From positions 12,728,139 through 12,792,138 of the forward strand of contig NC_064039.1 of the NCBI RefSeq assembly GCF_932526225.1: a stretch of DNA of 64,000 nt, given 5' to 3'. The notes below the pieces were generated by a model that had not been told where the DNA came from, did not search any database, and saw only the letters and a list, made by a program, of their open reading frames with translations. This stretch comes from Nematostella vectensis (lineage: Eukaryota; Cnidaria; Anthozoa; Actiniaria; Edwardsiidae). The position numbers and the translations under genes are program-made. This document shows positions 1 to 13,104 of this stretch, piece after piece (position 1 is the first letter of the stretch; every line of letters begins with the position of its first letter).

Positions 1-118
1 TGCATTAAAGGGCACTAAACATTGGCCCCAGCGTGCATCAAAGAGGCACCAGGCCTTGGTCCCAGCATGCATCAAAGGGGCGCCAGGCCTTGGTCCCAGC
101 ATGCATTAAAGGGGCGCC
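1..118. repeat. 34-bp tandem repeat, about 3.5 copies
   Basis: Units begin near 1, 34, 68 and 102. Each starts with tgcatcaaagggg and runs through the words ccaggccttggtcccagca. The array enters from the left edge, so its full length is unknown. No coding content seen. Confidence 0.8.
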
Positions 119-2870
119 ATGATTGCTTTTCGCAACGGAACGCCCTCGCGCTGTCGGTCAAGGCTGCTGATAATTGATATGACGCCCGTTTAAACAATCC
201 AAGGATCTCGTTAAAATAAATATAACCACCTCCATTCACTTTATAAAATTCCAAAATAGTTATACTTCTCATTCAAATGCTATAGTATGCTCCTGTTGTG
301 CGGCCACTATGTCTAGTTTGGTCATGAGGGCGACGGCATGATAGTGGTCTTTCCAACCACCCCCACGCACCAGCCCCTCCCCTCCCCCTTTTACCCGAAC
401 TCTGATATCCGTTTACCAATTTTTTATCGATTTGGACGCCGTGTCCCACTGATTTTTTGTTGTCTTCATATTCTGCACGGTATGTGCGACAATTTTAGGG
501 TTTCGAGCGAGGTTGAGGAAAGGGCAGCGTGCTCGCTTCAACTCGGGTTATTCGGACGCGAGATGTTGGTATTATAATTTTCAAAACACCTAGATAGCAG
601 GCGGTATTGTTAACTAAAATACTATACGAGACAAAACCGCCATTTAATTCATTACAAGAAAGACGGCCAAATTACAAATATTAAAGCCGCTTGTGGTAGC
701 GGCGAACCGGTAGGAAAACCCTAGCTCATTTTTGCTTGTCGTTACATATCTATAATAAAACTTGACTATAATGCTCAAAGACTTCCTTCCCCTCACATTT
801 CATAAAGGTGGCAATACGATACTAGGCTTTTGTACCAGTATGACATCTCGGGTAAACAAAGGGAAGAGCCTGTTTAGGTTATTGATGTTAAAAAAACTTT
901 TCCTGTTCTGTTTCTATGTATTATACTGTGTCTTGATGAATTTTTTTGTACTAAAGAATATATTTGAACCGGAAAAATAAGACAAAACCTATTAGCTTAC
1001 ACGCCAGAATTCAATGTTTTAACCACGTGTTTAAGGTGTGTATCATGTTACGTAATCGCCCTTCAAGAAGCGTCAAAACCAATCACAGTAAGCTACTGTT
1101 TTGAGTCGTGAATTTGAAGGTCAGCATAGAACTTCTTCTGTGGAGGATCTCTTTTGTGTTTTCTTATTTTATTGAGTTTATAACACGTTTTCACCTTGAT
1201 AGACTTTTCACTGCATGATGCTATCTGGCGAAGATTATGACTCCCGATGCTTATTTCCCCCTGCGATTTCTGGCGTGTTTTATTATCATCTTTTTTAGAA
1301 GAAACACGTTTTGACCGTTAACATGCTTCTCACTGCATGATGTTATCATTGGCCTAAGATTATGACTCTCGATATAATCCCCTTCCTACGGTTTGTCCCA
1401 TCACATATAGGAATTGCCAGCAGACTTTTGAAAACGAAAAAAGCGCTAACTTTCGTTAATGCAGCCTCAGGGGGGATCAGTGTCCGTGCTTCCATTGAAT
1501 TATGCTTTTCATGTTTTCTTGTATGAAATTAAGTATGAGCCATGGGTCTGAAACGCATGCCCATATGACTTCGTTTGTGTTAAACACATTTACTTAATTG
1601 TTTGTTGTGTCTGTGAACGGGCTGATGGCGCGATGGTGTTATCATGAGCGATAAAGCAACACCGAGATATTTCATATTGCGCGAGGAATTTCAGAATTTT
1701 ATTATCACAAAATTTCATCACGCGACTTTTATCTCACATGTCAGAAAAGTTTAGCTAGCATAGTTTTTGCTGTTTCGTTTCGATTTTTATTGTCCATATA
1801 ATTTCTTGCGTGTTTTTTTATTTAATTTTTATATTATTCCATTGGCTCCTCTACATTATGTCACGTACTTTCCGTTTCATTTTGACTTTCCGTTTCCACT
1901 TTCACTTTCTTTATTTCTTGCCTCTATTGTCTTTCTCGCTTTATCTTCTTTACACACTCCCCTTCTTGGCTTACCTGTTTAATTTCGAACAAAGCAAGAC
2001 TTTATACCGATACCTCATTCGTATTACTCGCCTCACCCCTTGCCGTGTATGTGAATTATCGATTGATAAAACGTCGTTTTGGCGCCAAGATTTGATACGC
2101 GTTATCCGCGATTTCAAATCATTAATGAATGAATCGGCACGGTCGTCGTTCCCATTCATAATTTGTTTAACTGATATAGCAATCACTTATAGAATCATTT
2201 AAAAATCATATGAATGGAACAGATTTGAAAAACGCCTGCTGTTGATAGTGCGATAGTTTTTGATTGTCTTTGATTTTTTTGGATTGATATTTCTATGGTC
2301 TTAGTGAAGCCTATGTACCAGTACAGTGGGCAAATATTTTGAAGTTGTTTTATTCACTCGTTTTAATTTGTTGTTGCTTTTTATTGATGCTATAAATTGT
2401 ACGATGAAATAACTATCTGAGTGGCAAAAATATTCTTGCCACTCTCTATATATAATAACTTGTCTCGAGTTTAATTACAGTAATGTCTAAATTATTTAAC
2501 CAGTCTTTCATTTCGCTTTCTCTTTCATCTTGCATCGCGTACACACGCGGCTTTCCCGCGCTTTTATGCCTTGTGACACTTTTGGTACCCGCGGGCACCA
2601 GTTCATTAATGGGATGCGGATTTTCGCGCGCTTTTGTCTGTAGCTACCACCCGCTGTTCGCGCTCTTTTATCTAGATGGACATCAAAACGTGCTTTGGCG
2701 CGAAAGATATCATTAAATATTTACATTGAAAATATTAGTTTTGATATCTTCTACAATCATCATTTACGTTTATTATATGTATGGGGATGATTCATTCCTT
2801 TTTTTTTAAAGTTTGGATACAGTTAAAGAGACCTCCCGTTATTTCTAAATAAGTGAATAAAAATAAATAA
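119..2870. other. Stretch without a recognisable gene
   Basis: AT-rich sequence with only short ORFs lacking splice context or family resemblance. It contains a diverged direct repeat of about 85 bp (roughly 1180-1265 and 1300-1385; shared words include cactgcatgatg and agattatgactc). Nothing else could be supported. Confidence 0.5.
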
Positions 2871-3915
2871 GAGGGGAGACCAAGAGAGCATAAGATAAGA
2901 GAGGGGCACTTTGGTATTACCCGCGCGCCATGTCGAGTCCGAATCCGGCTATTTTTAGTAACCACCACTGCGCGTGAGCATTTTTACTCACCCTACCCCA
3001 GCGCTTTGGCATTTACATCTTGTTGTTTGCCGCTATTTTGTGAAATGAAACCGAAAAAACCTCCCCCTATTTGCACAAATAGAATCGAAAATGTCATTCT
3101 AACATCAAGGATACGGGCAGTTGCAGTTTATTAAGGTTATGTAGTACTTCGAGGATTGCAAGATTTCCAAAACGAGACTTCATTCAAAATCAAGAGCTAA
3201 ACCTCGTGCTTCATCATCGTTTTTGCTCCTACTTGCTGCTTCGTGGTTTCTCAACATTCATTATCTTCCTAATGGTCAAACGAAATCTGTAAGTTAGACA
3301 TTAGATATAATATTGATTTTTGTGAATATACCGGTGAACTGAGAAGGAATAAAAAAAAATACATTTCATAAAACTATCCTTGTAACGAGGGAATGTATTT
3401 TTGTGATGGTCAAAGCCAGCAAGCTGAAATATCTGAGCTTTTGTAAAATTTAGAAAATAAAGAGGGAGATATTACTGTACTTCTTTGATGTTGTTATCAT
3501 TATATGTTATATTATTATGTTGTTATTATACAAGCTGGTGTCGGGATTTGTATCAAACGCAGTATATCACAGCCATTTTATCGCTCGTCGGTTTTTTTTC
3601 TTTCTCATTTGACTTCGCCGCTCAGACAAACAAAACAGTCAAACGATTCAGGGATTTAGCTTTCTGTGAGTATATTTGCCAATCTTGGTAACTTAAGTTA
3701 GACTTTTTTTCTTCCGAGTTATTTTACATGATCTCTTTTCATTCCTATCGAGTTGGCAAAACAACAACACGCAACCCGCGGGGGAGTAGGACAAAATATA
3801 AGGAGCAAATTCTCACGCGCAGTGGTGGGGTGGTGGTTACTAAGACAGATTCGGAATCGACACGGCGCGCGGGGAATACCAGTGTCCCTCTTATCTTATG
3901 CTCTCTTGAGGAGAC
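2871..3915. mobile_element. Foldback (long terminal inverted repeat) element, non-autonomous
   Basis: The left arm (about 2878-3060) is the reverse complement of the right arm (about 3720-3912). Matching words include caagagagcataagataag at the outer ends, and ctcacgcgcagtggtgg and tggttactaa further in. The arms are diverged by small substitutions and indels, so the insertion is not very recent. The roughly 0.7-kb centre has no convincing transposase ORF. I read it as a foldback/MITE-like DNA element. I could not fix a clean target-site duplication. Confidence 0.7.
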
Positions 3916-4939
3916 TTATTGCAAGAAAAAAAGATAGCACGTGTTGAGTCAGGGTTTCGGCTCAACTCCCTTCTATATCTTAATATATTTAAGTTTGCAT
4001 CGATTTTTGATTCATTTGTTGTTCCGGTGCGAACATAATGAAGAAGTGTGGGTAAAAAAAAAGATGTTTTGAACGCAATTGCTAGTATATATTTTTGAAG
4101 ATTGGTATCCATAGGCATATGTGTTTAAATTAAAAAAAAAAGTTGGTGTTGTTTTTTTCTAAACGTAGAAGAGGAAAGCTTGATATGAAATCTTGCTTAG
4201 TTTTATCGCCATGGTGACAGGAGCAATATTTATGTGAATTTTGTCTGTGTGCGTCAATGGCTGCTCTTAAAATTTGTTCGGTTTATCTGACGCCGTGTGT
4301 ACAGTTAAGTTGTCTAAAAAGGTGTTGAGTGCTCTGGATTAAAGAGAGTATTTCTACAATATGTAGGTATTTTTAAAGGTCTACTAGCACATTTAATAGA
4401 AATTTTCTATTAAAAAAAATAAAAGAAATTTATTGAGGGGAATATATAAATGCTACAATTTTCGAGCCAAAATCTGAACAAAGTTAGGTCAACAGGGCGC
4501 CTGATGGATTGTTTTTTTATGGGTAAAATAACAAAGTTCTGCAGGTTGCTGGAAATCCTTGGGCAAAAGGATAAGTTTTGGAGCAGAACAAAGATTTAGT
4601 CAAACTATTGGAAACCAAAAACAACAATGGTTGCTTTAGATGTTGAATTTAATTTGAGATAAAAGATTTTTTAAATATTACAATAAATAATTGTAATAAA
4701 AATATTGATATGATGATATTTACAATATGTGTTTGGATATTGTTTTTGGATTCAATTTTAAGATAACCTAATATTGTAATATGTTTTAGATTTTTGCATC
4801 CGCTTAATGCTTTTCTCTTTTTCAATTCAAATACTCCCATATTGTCTCTTGTTTTTCATTTGAAAGTTCAGTCATCCAACAAGTACTGTCAGCTGTAATC
4901 CTCGCGACGGCCGTATATCCACTTTTCCCCATCGCCATT
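3916..4939. other. No feature recognised
   Basis: AT-rich sequence with homopolymer A and T runs. No ORF with coding character, no RNA gene and no clear repeat was seen. Confidence 0.4.
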
Positions 4940-5323
4940 TTATCTCTGCATCTTTGTACGTTTTCTCGACTTTCCCAATTTCAGCGTTTTTGTGATGTCA
5001 AATTTTTCAGTTATCCCTTTAGTCATTCGCGAATTACAACTTTCTTTAGTGTTCGTTGTCTTATCATCAAGCGAAAAGCATAGCGATGCTAGCTCTAAGT
5101 CCAATGAACTTAAATGCGTTTTGAGTTTTCTTCTTTTTATTACGAGCGGGTCGCAAGGTTTCTCGTCGAAGAGTCGTTTAAAATGACTGTTGTGGCAGCT
5201 AAAATTCAAGGCATCGCTGTCTTCGCTTTCCTCTTCATCGTCACTTTCGAACGACCTTTCAAGCGCCATAAATTTTAGTTCATCCTCTACTTCCAGCACT
5301 GGCGAATTTTCTTTTATGACCAT
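4940..5323 (-). CDS. Hypothetical small acidic protein, 127 aa
   Basis: Single open frame from an ATG at 5323 to a stop at 4940. The predicted protein has an acidic serine-rich stretch at about residues 25-37 (SFESDDEEESEDSDAL) and two basic, nuclear-localisation-like clusters (IKRRKLK near 62 and GKSRKRTK near the C-terminus). I do not recognise the family. No signal peptide or membrane segment is visible. The mixed charge, with short acidic and basic blocks, looks more protein-like than its AT-rich surroundings. There is no second exon or homology to confirm it, and an overlapping frame is open on the other strand. Treat as a candidate gene only. Confidence 0.35.
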   Translation of the reverse strand: MVIKENSPVLEVEDELKFMALERSFESDDEEESEDSDALNFSCHNSHFKRLFDEKPCDPLVIKRRKLKTHLSSLDLELASLCFSLDDKTTNTKESCNSRMTKGITEKFDITKTLKLGKSRKRTKMQR

Positions 5324-6744
5324 TTCAAGGAGAGTTCTCTACTACTGTTATCGATCTCTTGCTATGGACAAGCACTTTAGTTCACCTGAACACGCGGAAA
5401 TCCGACCCACAGTGAACGATCTTATAGTTGCTCGCGAATGAATTCCTATCGAAAACGGCACAGTATTTTATAAACACTCCAATATCGGCAAGTGTTGTCA
5501 TGGTGATAAGCTCAACGCGCGTAACGTCATTGTTGAAAAGCGAAGCCGTGACTAAACGGGTCGTTGAATTAATTTGCATTCGAAATTGTATTTCCCAAAA
5601 TAACACCTAAAAATGTGATGTAGCGTGTTATTCGTGCGTTTCAAAGATTCAAGGGATTACTATACAACTCACGAACAACCGACTAAAAATCAGGGATGTG
5701 TGAAAAATATTATCGATCCCATATTTCTTTTTTATTCAGCAATTATTTGGACTGATTGTTACTTGTATTGGTATGAGTCATACGGTAACCTAGCGCCACT
5801 GATATGATTATTTTATCACATATGTAAATGGTTATTATCTTATTTCCTGACAAACCTGATTGACCAAAAGAGTATCGCTCGCAAGCCGTGTATGTGAACG
5901 TGATTGCTCTACTTTCCGTGACAAGAAGATTACCAAGATCACGATGAACTGCCATGATCAGGCAATGCGAATAAAACAAGAACCATATTTGAGAAGCTTA
6001 AAATAGACCAGATTCCTTAATAGGCAATCATTTAGTCTAGTGATTTTGGAACAAGTACTGGGAGAATGTTCTAAACGGTAATAAGTCATACAAAAATAGT
6101 GTTGCTTTTGCCGATCGCGTGTAAAGCGTACATCCAGTTACGTGGTGAAAACAAAAGAGCTTGAGAGACAGGTTATAAAATTACCAATATGGGAATCAGG
6201 GATTTGTGAAAATAGAATAGCTATTCTATTCACGAACAGCCTAAAAAAGATAATGTATTTTCATGCTTTAAAATGGATAATTTTCTGGTCTATTTATTTG
6301 ATTACGAAGGTCTGCTCTGATCGAGGAAAACTGAATACCACTGCGAGCTGGGACGAGCAATATAAGAGAAAAAGGTACCGCTAAATGAATAAACGAAACA
6401 CACCCCCCCCCCCCCCCCCCCCCCCCTCAAAATCCTGGCTGCGGGCATGTATCATAAACACGTGGAACATAGAATCTGATGCTCCTTTAGTACTTGTATA
6501 TATTTTTATTATACAATTCTAGAAGGGGAAAAAACTAGCCCCTCTCTGCCTCTCTAGCTCATACTATGATTATACTGTTTATACGTGAATGGATGTTTTC
6601 AGATATATATTCTTTTCTTGAAATTTTTCTTATAAGATTATAAGCACAGGAATTGAGGTGTTTGTACCTCATGTCCTTTTTCTCTTGTCACACCCTTTCG
6701 ATTATAATGCCTTTCTGTTGTAAGAAAGTTTTATATGCAATTTC
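5324..6744. other. Intergenic; holds a 24-bp poly-C tract
   Basis: No supported gene. An uninterrupted C run lies at 6403-6426. A minus-strand AATAAA (6505-6510 on the plus map, read as tttatt) sits about 235 bp past the stop of the Myc gene and could be its poly(A) signal. Confidence 0.45.
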
Positions 6745-8715
6745 TTATCGTTCTTTGCAAGCCCTGGTCAGTTTCATAAGTTTCTCTAATAACGCCGCAT
6801 TTTTGCGTTTCTCCGCATTCTTTTCCTCTTTCAGGCGAAGTTCCTCCTTTTGCAGCCTTGGCACAAGTTCATATGCCTTCCTCAATATCGCTATTTTGGC
6901 TGTTTTCTCGTTATTTTCTAACTCAGGAATACTTTTCCGAAGCGAATTAAATCGACTCCGCAGCTCGTTACGCCTTTTTCGTTCTAAGTCATTATGTGAG
7001 ATTCTGAAATTGTCCGGTTCACTGTCAGATGAAGTTTGCTCATCGGGTTTGTCTTTCTGTCTTTGTGAAAGCCGTGGTTGCGGCGTATTCTGTGTACATT
7101 TAATACCAAGGGGCCGCGAACACGCGTGGTTTACTGGAGCCGTTTCACGCGAATCCTCGCTAGTGGTGATACCAACGACGTCGATTTCTTCGTCTGAAAA
7201 AAAAAAAACGAAATTAATTATTCTGTTTGTCTACGGATACATTATCAAATAGTCAATCATGTACCAAGTTGTCATGGGTCTTTATGTCATCACTGTTTGT
7301 TTGGCTATTCATATGTGTTTTTGAGTTTTTTTTTTTTTTTTTTTTTTTTCACGTAAACACGTTTGTGCGGCGCTGATTTAGAAAAACGAAAAACAAAAAA
7401 AACAAAAAACTCTTTTCCTGGTCGTGCGGGTAAGTGTACAATTGTTTTTGGCAGGAATACAATTAAAACCTGCAGACGCAGACCAAGACAATGAAGGCGG
7501 TTTTTTCATTGATCTTTCTCTACTCTCGACGATATCAAAACAAAAATTGCATCTCCAAGTTAGAACATCCTCACAACGGAAAATTAAAGCCATCGAATTA
7601 TAAGGTCAATCGCCTCCATTTACCCTCCCGCACAAATACCAAAATGGCTATTTTAACTTTTCTTGCAATAAGGCCGTTTCAATTGTAGCAAATAGCAAAT
7701 GAATAGTCGTTCGAAATTATTTAAAGAGAACTATTGACATTGGTTAGAATTTATACCCTGCTGTTCGAATTTTAGACGAATTTTATTATACTATAATTTT
7801 TTGTTGCAAAATCATTGGACGGCTTGTTTTCTGAGAGGAAGGGACTCAATTGTGAAAACCTTGTCGAACATTTTAAATCCAATCAACCATCCATTTAAAC
7901 AGCTGCGCAAAAGCATCACCGTTGTCAAATAAAGCTGATGACAAGAAAAGCGACGTATGCATAAACGTTTTGTCTGATGTTTCTTTTGTGATAATAACAC
8001 CTTAATTTTCTTTCTTATTTCAACATGAACACATCGTTGTATGAAATTTGATAAGAGTTTTTTCGATTCACCTAAACTGGAATAAAAGATTACCTGAGTC
8101 TGAAACGTCGTGCAAACTCCTGCCAATAGAATTCCCTTCAGTTGAACATTCCCCTTGATCCGCCCAAAGCGATGTAAACGAAAATAAATCTTCAGCTCCG
8201 ACGTACGTACTCGCGATAGAATCAAAACAAACCGGAGTCATGTTCAGACTAGAGCGCATCTCAATGTCTATTGCAGAGTCCGGCCTTTTGATTCGCTCCC
8301 CCGCATTCCACATTATGTCATTGAGTATCGGCGCTGATCCGGGCGATGAGCTGATTTCCCGCGCTTCTTCTGTGAAGCGGGAAATTTCTCGCAACTCGTC
8401 AAGCGGGCCGCTTGGTACTGCGTCTTGCAAATGTTTTTCAATCTCACTTGTGGTTCCATTCACTGGTGAAAGCGGAGGGGTTAAAAGGCAAAACGTCTCC
8501 CAGAATTCATTCCCAGGATTTGGGAAGAAAAAATTCTCGTCTTCTTTAATGTAAGGGGGCGAATCATATTTCGGGTATTCTAACATCTTCGTAGTTTCTG
8601 CGGATTGAGGTGTCATTTTTGATGTGCACTCTAGAAAGCTCAGCTTTCGACTGATCGTAACTGCTGGTCGCACACGTGTATTTAAATGTTCGTACCACTG
8701 CTCTTTCCAATTCAT
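6745..8715 (-). CDS. myc: Myc proto-oncogene homologue (bHLH-zipper transcription factor), 2 coding exons
   Basis: Coding exons are 8094-8715 and 6745-7193 (minus), 356 aa. Myc is a nuclear factor that dimerises with Max and binds CACGTG E-boxes to drive growth genes. Visible domains in order: Myc box I with LTPPLSP at residues 78-84, preserving the Thr-Pro/Ser-Pro phosphodegron spacing; a box II-like PILNDIMWN at about 129-137; acidic SDSDEEIDVV at about 205-214; and bHLHZip at about 272-356, with HNDLERKRRNELR, then PELENNEK, then a leucine zipper. The single intron splits the codon of the first D of DEEIDVV (donor GTAATC, acceptor TTTTTTCAG). I chose the ATG at 8715 because the reading frame has a stop just upstream of it. 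It is shorter than vertebrate Myc, mainly between the boxes. A second Myc-like gene lies about 6 kb upstream on the same strand. Confidence 0.93.
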
Positions 8716-8740
8716 TTCCCCTCCCACTCGCTTGTCCTAT

Positions 8741-8748
8741 ATGCAAAT
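8741..8748 (-). promoter_or_regulatory. Octamer-like ATTTGCAT upstream of the Myc start
   Basis: An exact POU-type octamer (ATGCAAAT on plus) lies 26 bp upstream of the Myc ATG, next to a short palindrome, atctgcatgcagat (about 8748-8761). Whether it is promoter or 5'UTR is unknown, and one 8-bp match can occur by chance. Confidence 0.25.
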
Positions 8749-8761
8749 CTGCATGCAGATC

Positions 8762-11700
8762 TGAAGTTTCGCAAACAATAAGAAACCTTACTACTACAAT
8801 CAGGCTCTTGCAATATGCAGTCTCCTTGGTCAGACAAGAAAACGTTTGTTGTTATTGTTGTTTTTGCTCAAGCGTAAAATTTAAAAAGACGGTCGTCGCA
8901 ACCAATGTTAGTGCTTTTAAAACAGAATTCAATGAAGTTCTGGTGGTCTACAGAACAAAGCACGTTTTTTTGGCTTTGATCAAAGAATTAGCCCCCATGA
9001 AACCGGGCATTTTAATGTATACCACCTGCTTAAGCTTGCAAAGAATTCTACAACCTGTTAGTAAAATGCCGGTGGAGTAAGTTTAATTAACTACACATTA
9101 GAAATAAAAATGCCTCCTCTAACCTCCTGGTTTATTAGTTTGTATCAAAAGCGTCAGCGACAACTTTCCCATGGAAAGCAACGAAAGTGAAAACCTCGCT
9201 GTTTCCCTAGTTTTTTTTTTTTTTATTATAGGTTTCCTCTGTAAAATAGATTTATAATCGTTCTTTAGACATCAAAGTACCAAAGCCACAGCAAGTGTAA
9301 TTGCCATACAGTTTTAATCTAAATTGTTATAGTGTTCAAGTGGCCTTTAAACTCACTTAATGCCCTATGTCAGAAAAAGTTTTAAAAAATTATCGTGGTA
9401 CCCGCGGCTCTTCTAAGTTTATTTTGCCAAATTGTGTTTCTCAGACATGAAAAGAAGTGTAATACTGGGAACACATATTATTACATTTCTATATTTCTAT
9501 ACAGTGATGTTATCTTTATTATAATTGTTACCAAAGGTTCCTGTATAGTTTCTGCCTCGGGGGCCGAATTTTCTATTATGCTTTTAAAAATATTTTATTT
9601 CCTCATCACCTGTATCTTGAGTAAATCATCTCAAAACAAATGCAAAACCACCTATTGTCCTTTGCTTGTAAAGAAATAATAATAAACGAAGTTACAGCGT
9701 GGATAAACTAATTTAAATCGCTTTTCTCTTAAACATCCCATTTTCATACTGCGTAGTCTATTAATTCTTAGCTACTTTTAAGCTACTGTCAGCTTTCCTA
9801 CTGGCCAGTAGGAAAGAAGGCTTTTATTCTTTCCTTTCTATACCAGTTATTTTACATTAGCAGAAAAATAAATATTTCTTCCTCAAAATAGTTTCCTCAA
9901 TTTCTCACAAGTTATTTAGTTGATTGAGACCCTTCTTTCTGGCTTTCTTACTAAATAATATTTTTCATTTTGTTTATACAGTTATTATTTTTGCTGACGT
10001 GTCGTCTTTGAAGTCGTCGCACTATAGATTCAGATTACGGATTTTTTAACCCAGAGGTTTTTCCCATCCTTCTCTATTATATCTTGTAAAAAAAATGAGC
10101 GCTTCAGCGAGTTGGCGACAAGGTTGTAGTAAATTCTTGACAAGAAGATTCGAAGCTTATTGTTTTTCTAAATACAAAGTACACAGGTATTTTCATTTAC
10201 ACAACACACGTGTTTGCAAACACAATGACGGCGATAGTTAGTCAGTTAACATTAAACTTTAATACACCTCGTTTTTTTAGAACTCACGATATTTTACAAT
10301 GTTTAGCACCATGCCTGAATGGTGTGGTTCTGCTACGGACATTACCTAGACATTAAGATACTTGAAGCGTGTCGCGGAACAACATAAAATTCACTCAGCA
10401 TTTTAGTGCTAAGATAAGCATGTAGAAAGCATGTTTTGTTACCTGAGAAGGGGTATTTAATTAAAATTCTTTGTAAATTTAAGAAAAGTCCAGGCTGAAA
10501 GTTGTTAGTTTCTTATAAAAAAAAGTTTATAGTTGCTTTTTAAAATCCTTAAAAAAGAAACTTCGCAAACGTTGTTGTAATGCAATTATCTTGTATCCTC
10601 GGTCGGATAAATTTTCTGCAACGTCGAATGCATTTTTCCGAGGGTGGAAAAGGTTAATGCAATGACTTGTGTGTCGGGAAAGTTCTCTATATGACCACAA
10701 GTAAAGGTGTGAAAAGAGACTAAAAGACTCTACACAAAGGGTACCATGGAGTGTAGACCATACCCGTTGTAGTAAGTTATTACTCAATAGACAGTATAAA
10801 CGGGATATTACTTTGTAACGAGTTATTGAAATGTCAATGTAAAGCTTCTCTTACTTTTTTACTTAATATCTCCCTCTATTTTTATTGTACATAAGTACTT
10901 TAAGTCTTTAATTTTTCAAGTCTGGCAGCCGCAATTGTGTCATCCTAGCAAAAAGGAAGCATCCATTTTCATCGGCTGATGAAGATATTACGATTTAAGA
11001 TTTTGAAGTCGGGATATATGGATTATAAAACTTCGTTACTTAACTCAGGCCTGGGTATTCGTACTCCACTGGAGTGACTTGTTATTCTTGTTATTATAAC
11101 CGGGTTTTTACTGTATTTCGAGATTTCATCACATAAATTGTCCTCCATTATAAAATAAAAACAATGGTGTATTTGATAAGGACACAAGTAATCGTTAGTT
11201 TGCCGGGATGGTTCCAGCACAAGCAGAGATGTGAAGAGAGTCTCGCTGTGTCCTTACAATGGAGTGTGCGAGTTTCTTAAGACCAGAAGTAGTGCACACT
11301 CCACTCTAAACAAAAAATGCTATAATAGACTAAATAAACGCAGGCATAGGTAATATATGGTAATAAAGTACAACAAAGGTAGGGCGCACAAAGGGGGATC
11401 TGCTGTTACCTGTTGTCATATACAGTACACCGTTATTGGAAAGTAAGACTCGGTGAATGCGAGTGACAGGTATAAAACCCGTTGAATACGAATGCGTTAC
11501 CATACTGCCCGACCTCTCGCGCATCGTCTACAGTAAGTGTTGACGGTTTTTACCCCTAAAATAGTAATTTTCATGACCGAATTCCTGATTCCTTTTTATA
11601 TATGCTGCTTTTTCATTGCGCTTACCTCAATTCATTAGACCGGCCTCTCGAGTCCAGTCCATCCATGTTATGACCAAAAAAGAGCATATATGTTCATCTA

Positions 11701-12350
11701 AACATCCACACTTCATGATGAGGAATTTTAACATCATCGTGATAACAGCATTGAAATGGCTTGAAAAACGCCTGTTTCCTCACACCGCCGCTTACATCTT
11801 CACCAATCCGCGTGCAGGATTTTATACTCGTTTGCCAGACGAGCATGTAGAATAACGAACTTAACGCTTAATGTAATAGCAAGAAATTTAAAAGTCTCCT
11901 GTAGCTCGTGATATGATTTTGCCTACAGTTATGATGAAATCACAGATTACGTAATGTCACATGGCCATGGAGATGCATCCCCCTTGACCCGAAGACGACT
12001 TAATATTGGTTCAGTTGTCATTTTATTCGAACCCAATCAAAATTCGTTTTTTAATTTGTGGTTATTACAATAAGCCTTACCGTGTTATTACAGTTGCACT
12101 TGTTTTTGTCAATGTTTCCATGGTAACCATGAAAGGTTCACCTGCACGCCAAATTCTTCGACTTGACCAGATTTAGTTTAGCTTATTAGGATGGTTCAGG
12201 TAATGTTGGCGGCGAAAGGGATGGTCAAGAGATTTCAGAGACTTTGTCTGTGAGCTAGAAATTTGTCAATGAAATTAGGTTACTTTACGCCGATGCCTTG
12301 CGAGTGAATAGTCCCCCAAGGCAGGGCCGTAGTAGTGGGTGGGGCACTGG
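8762..12350. other. Intergenic region between the two Myc genes (distal part)
   Basis: No ORF with coding character, RNA gene or clear transposon seen. There are scattered T and A runs and short hairpins, for example tcctactggccagtagga near 9796. If conserved in relatives, this interval would be the first place to look for Myc regulatory DNA. Confidence 0.4.
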
Positions 12351-12360
12351 GAACACGTGC

Positions 12361-12503
12361 CCTCCCCCCCTTCCACACCCTCCCCCCCTTCCACTCCCTC
12401 CCCCCCCCCCTTCCACTCCCTCCCCCCTTCCACTCCCTCCCCCCCTTCAACTCCCTCCCCCCCTTCCACTCCCTCCCCCCCTTCCACTCCCTCCCCCCCC
12501 CCC
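12361..12503. repeat. Polypyrimidine minisatellite (CCCTCCCCCCCTTCCACT-type units)
   Basis: About eight near-identical units of 16-20 bp alternate C runs with ttccact. The plus strand is almost pure pyrimidine. It gives spurious proline-rich and glycine/glutamate-rich ORFs on the two strands. Mirror-type homopurine/homopyrimidine tracts of this kind can form triplex (H-DNA) structures. Confidence 0.85.
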
Positions 12504-12844
12504 AATTTGTTTTTTTAAATTATATGAAAATGACCTGTATGGGCGTGGCTGTGTCCCAAAAATTTTCTGTATTGTGCCTTTTCCAATATTCCGGGGCCTA
12601 TGCTACGGCACTACCAGGGGAAATTAAAAGGAAAGACGTTCAACTGGTTGGCAATTAAAAATAATTGTTATCGAATCCATGACTTTAGGATGGATAAATT
12701 AACTTGATTTGAGCTGTTCCAGACTTTAGTTTCACGTGCAGTTGAACTAACTAGTGTACAGAAAGTACAACACCGAGCGAATGAATGTTGAATCAATATA
12801 CTTACTACTCATATACAGTCAATAATTACGCAAAACTAAGCGCA

Positions 12845-12950
12845 ACTATTCTGGCCTTTTCAACTTTGTGTTGATTCCTTGTCTACACCACGCCCACGCA
12901 GACCATTTAGTTTTTCTACAGCTGTCTGTAGTCTTTTTAGTTATACCGCA
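12845..12950. repeat. Dispersed repeat, family C (partial copy)
   Basis: Shares long words with 23640-23765 and, inverted, with 40536-40640: cttgtgttgat, cttgtctacaccacg, tttttctacagct. The longest version is the inverted-repeat element at 40.5-40.9 kb, so this looks like a one-armed copy of a MITE. Confidence 0.65.
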
Positions 12951-13104
12951 AAAATAATTATTGGAATAAATAATTTTATGGGCCACAAGGCAGTTCAGGA
13001 AAAGTGTTTACAACCACTATAGAGAAGTGCATGGGGTGTGGTGTCTCCTTGGAAAGGGTCTGAACTTTTTTTCTAGACCTACCTCCTCTCGCCCCTTCAA
13101 AAGG

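Noticed and set aside
6653-7252. 199-codon plus-strand ORF
   Set aside because: Antisense shadow of the Myc bHLHZip exon, which has clear family motifs on the minus strand.
12275-12658. Proline-rich and Gly/Glu-rich ORFs on both strands
   Set aside because: Generated by the polypyrimidine minisatellite.
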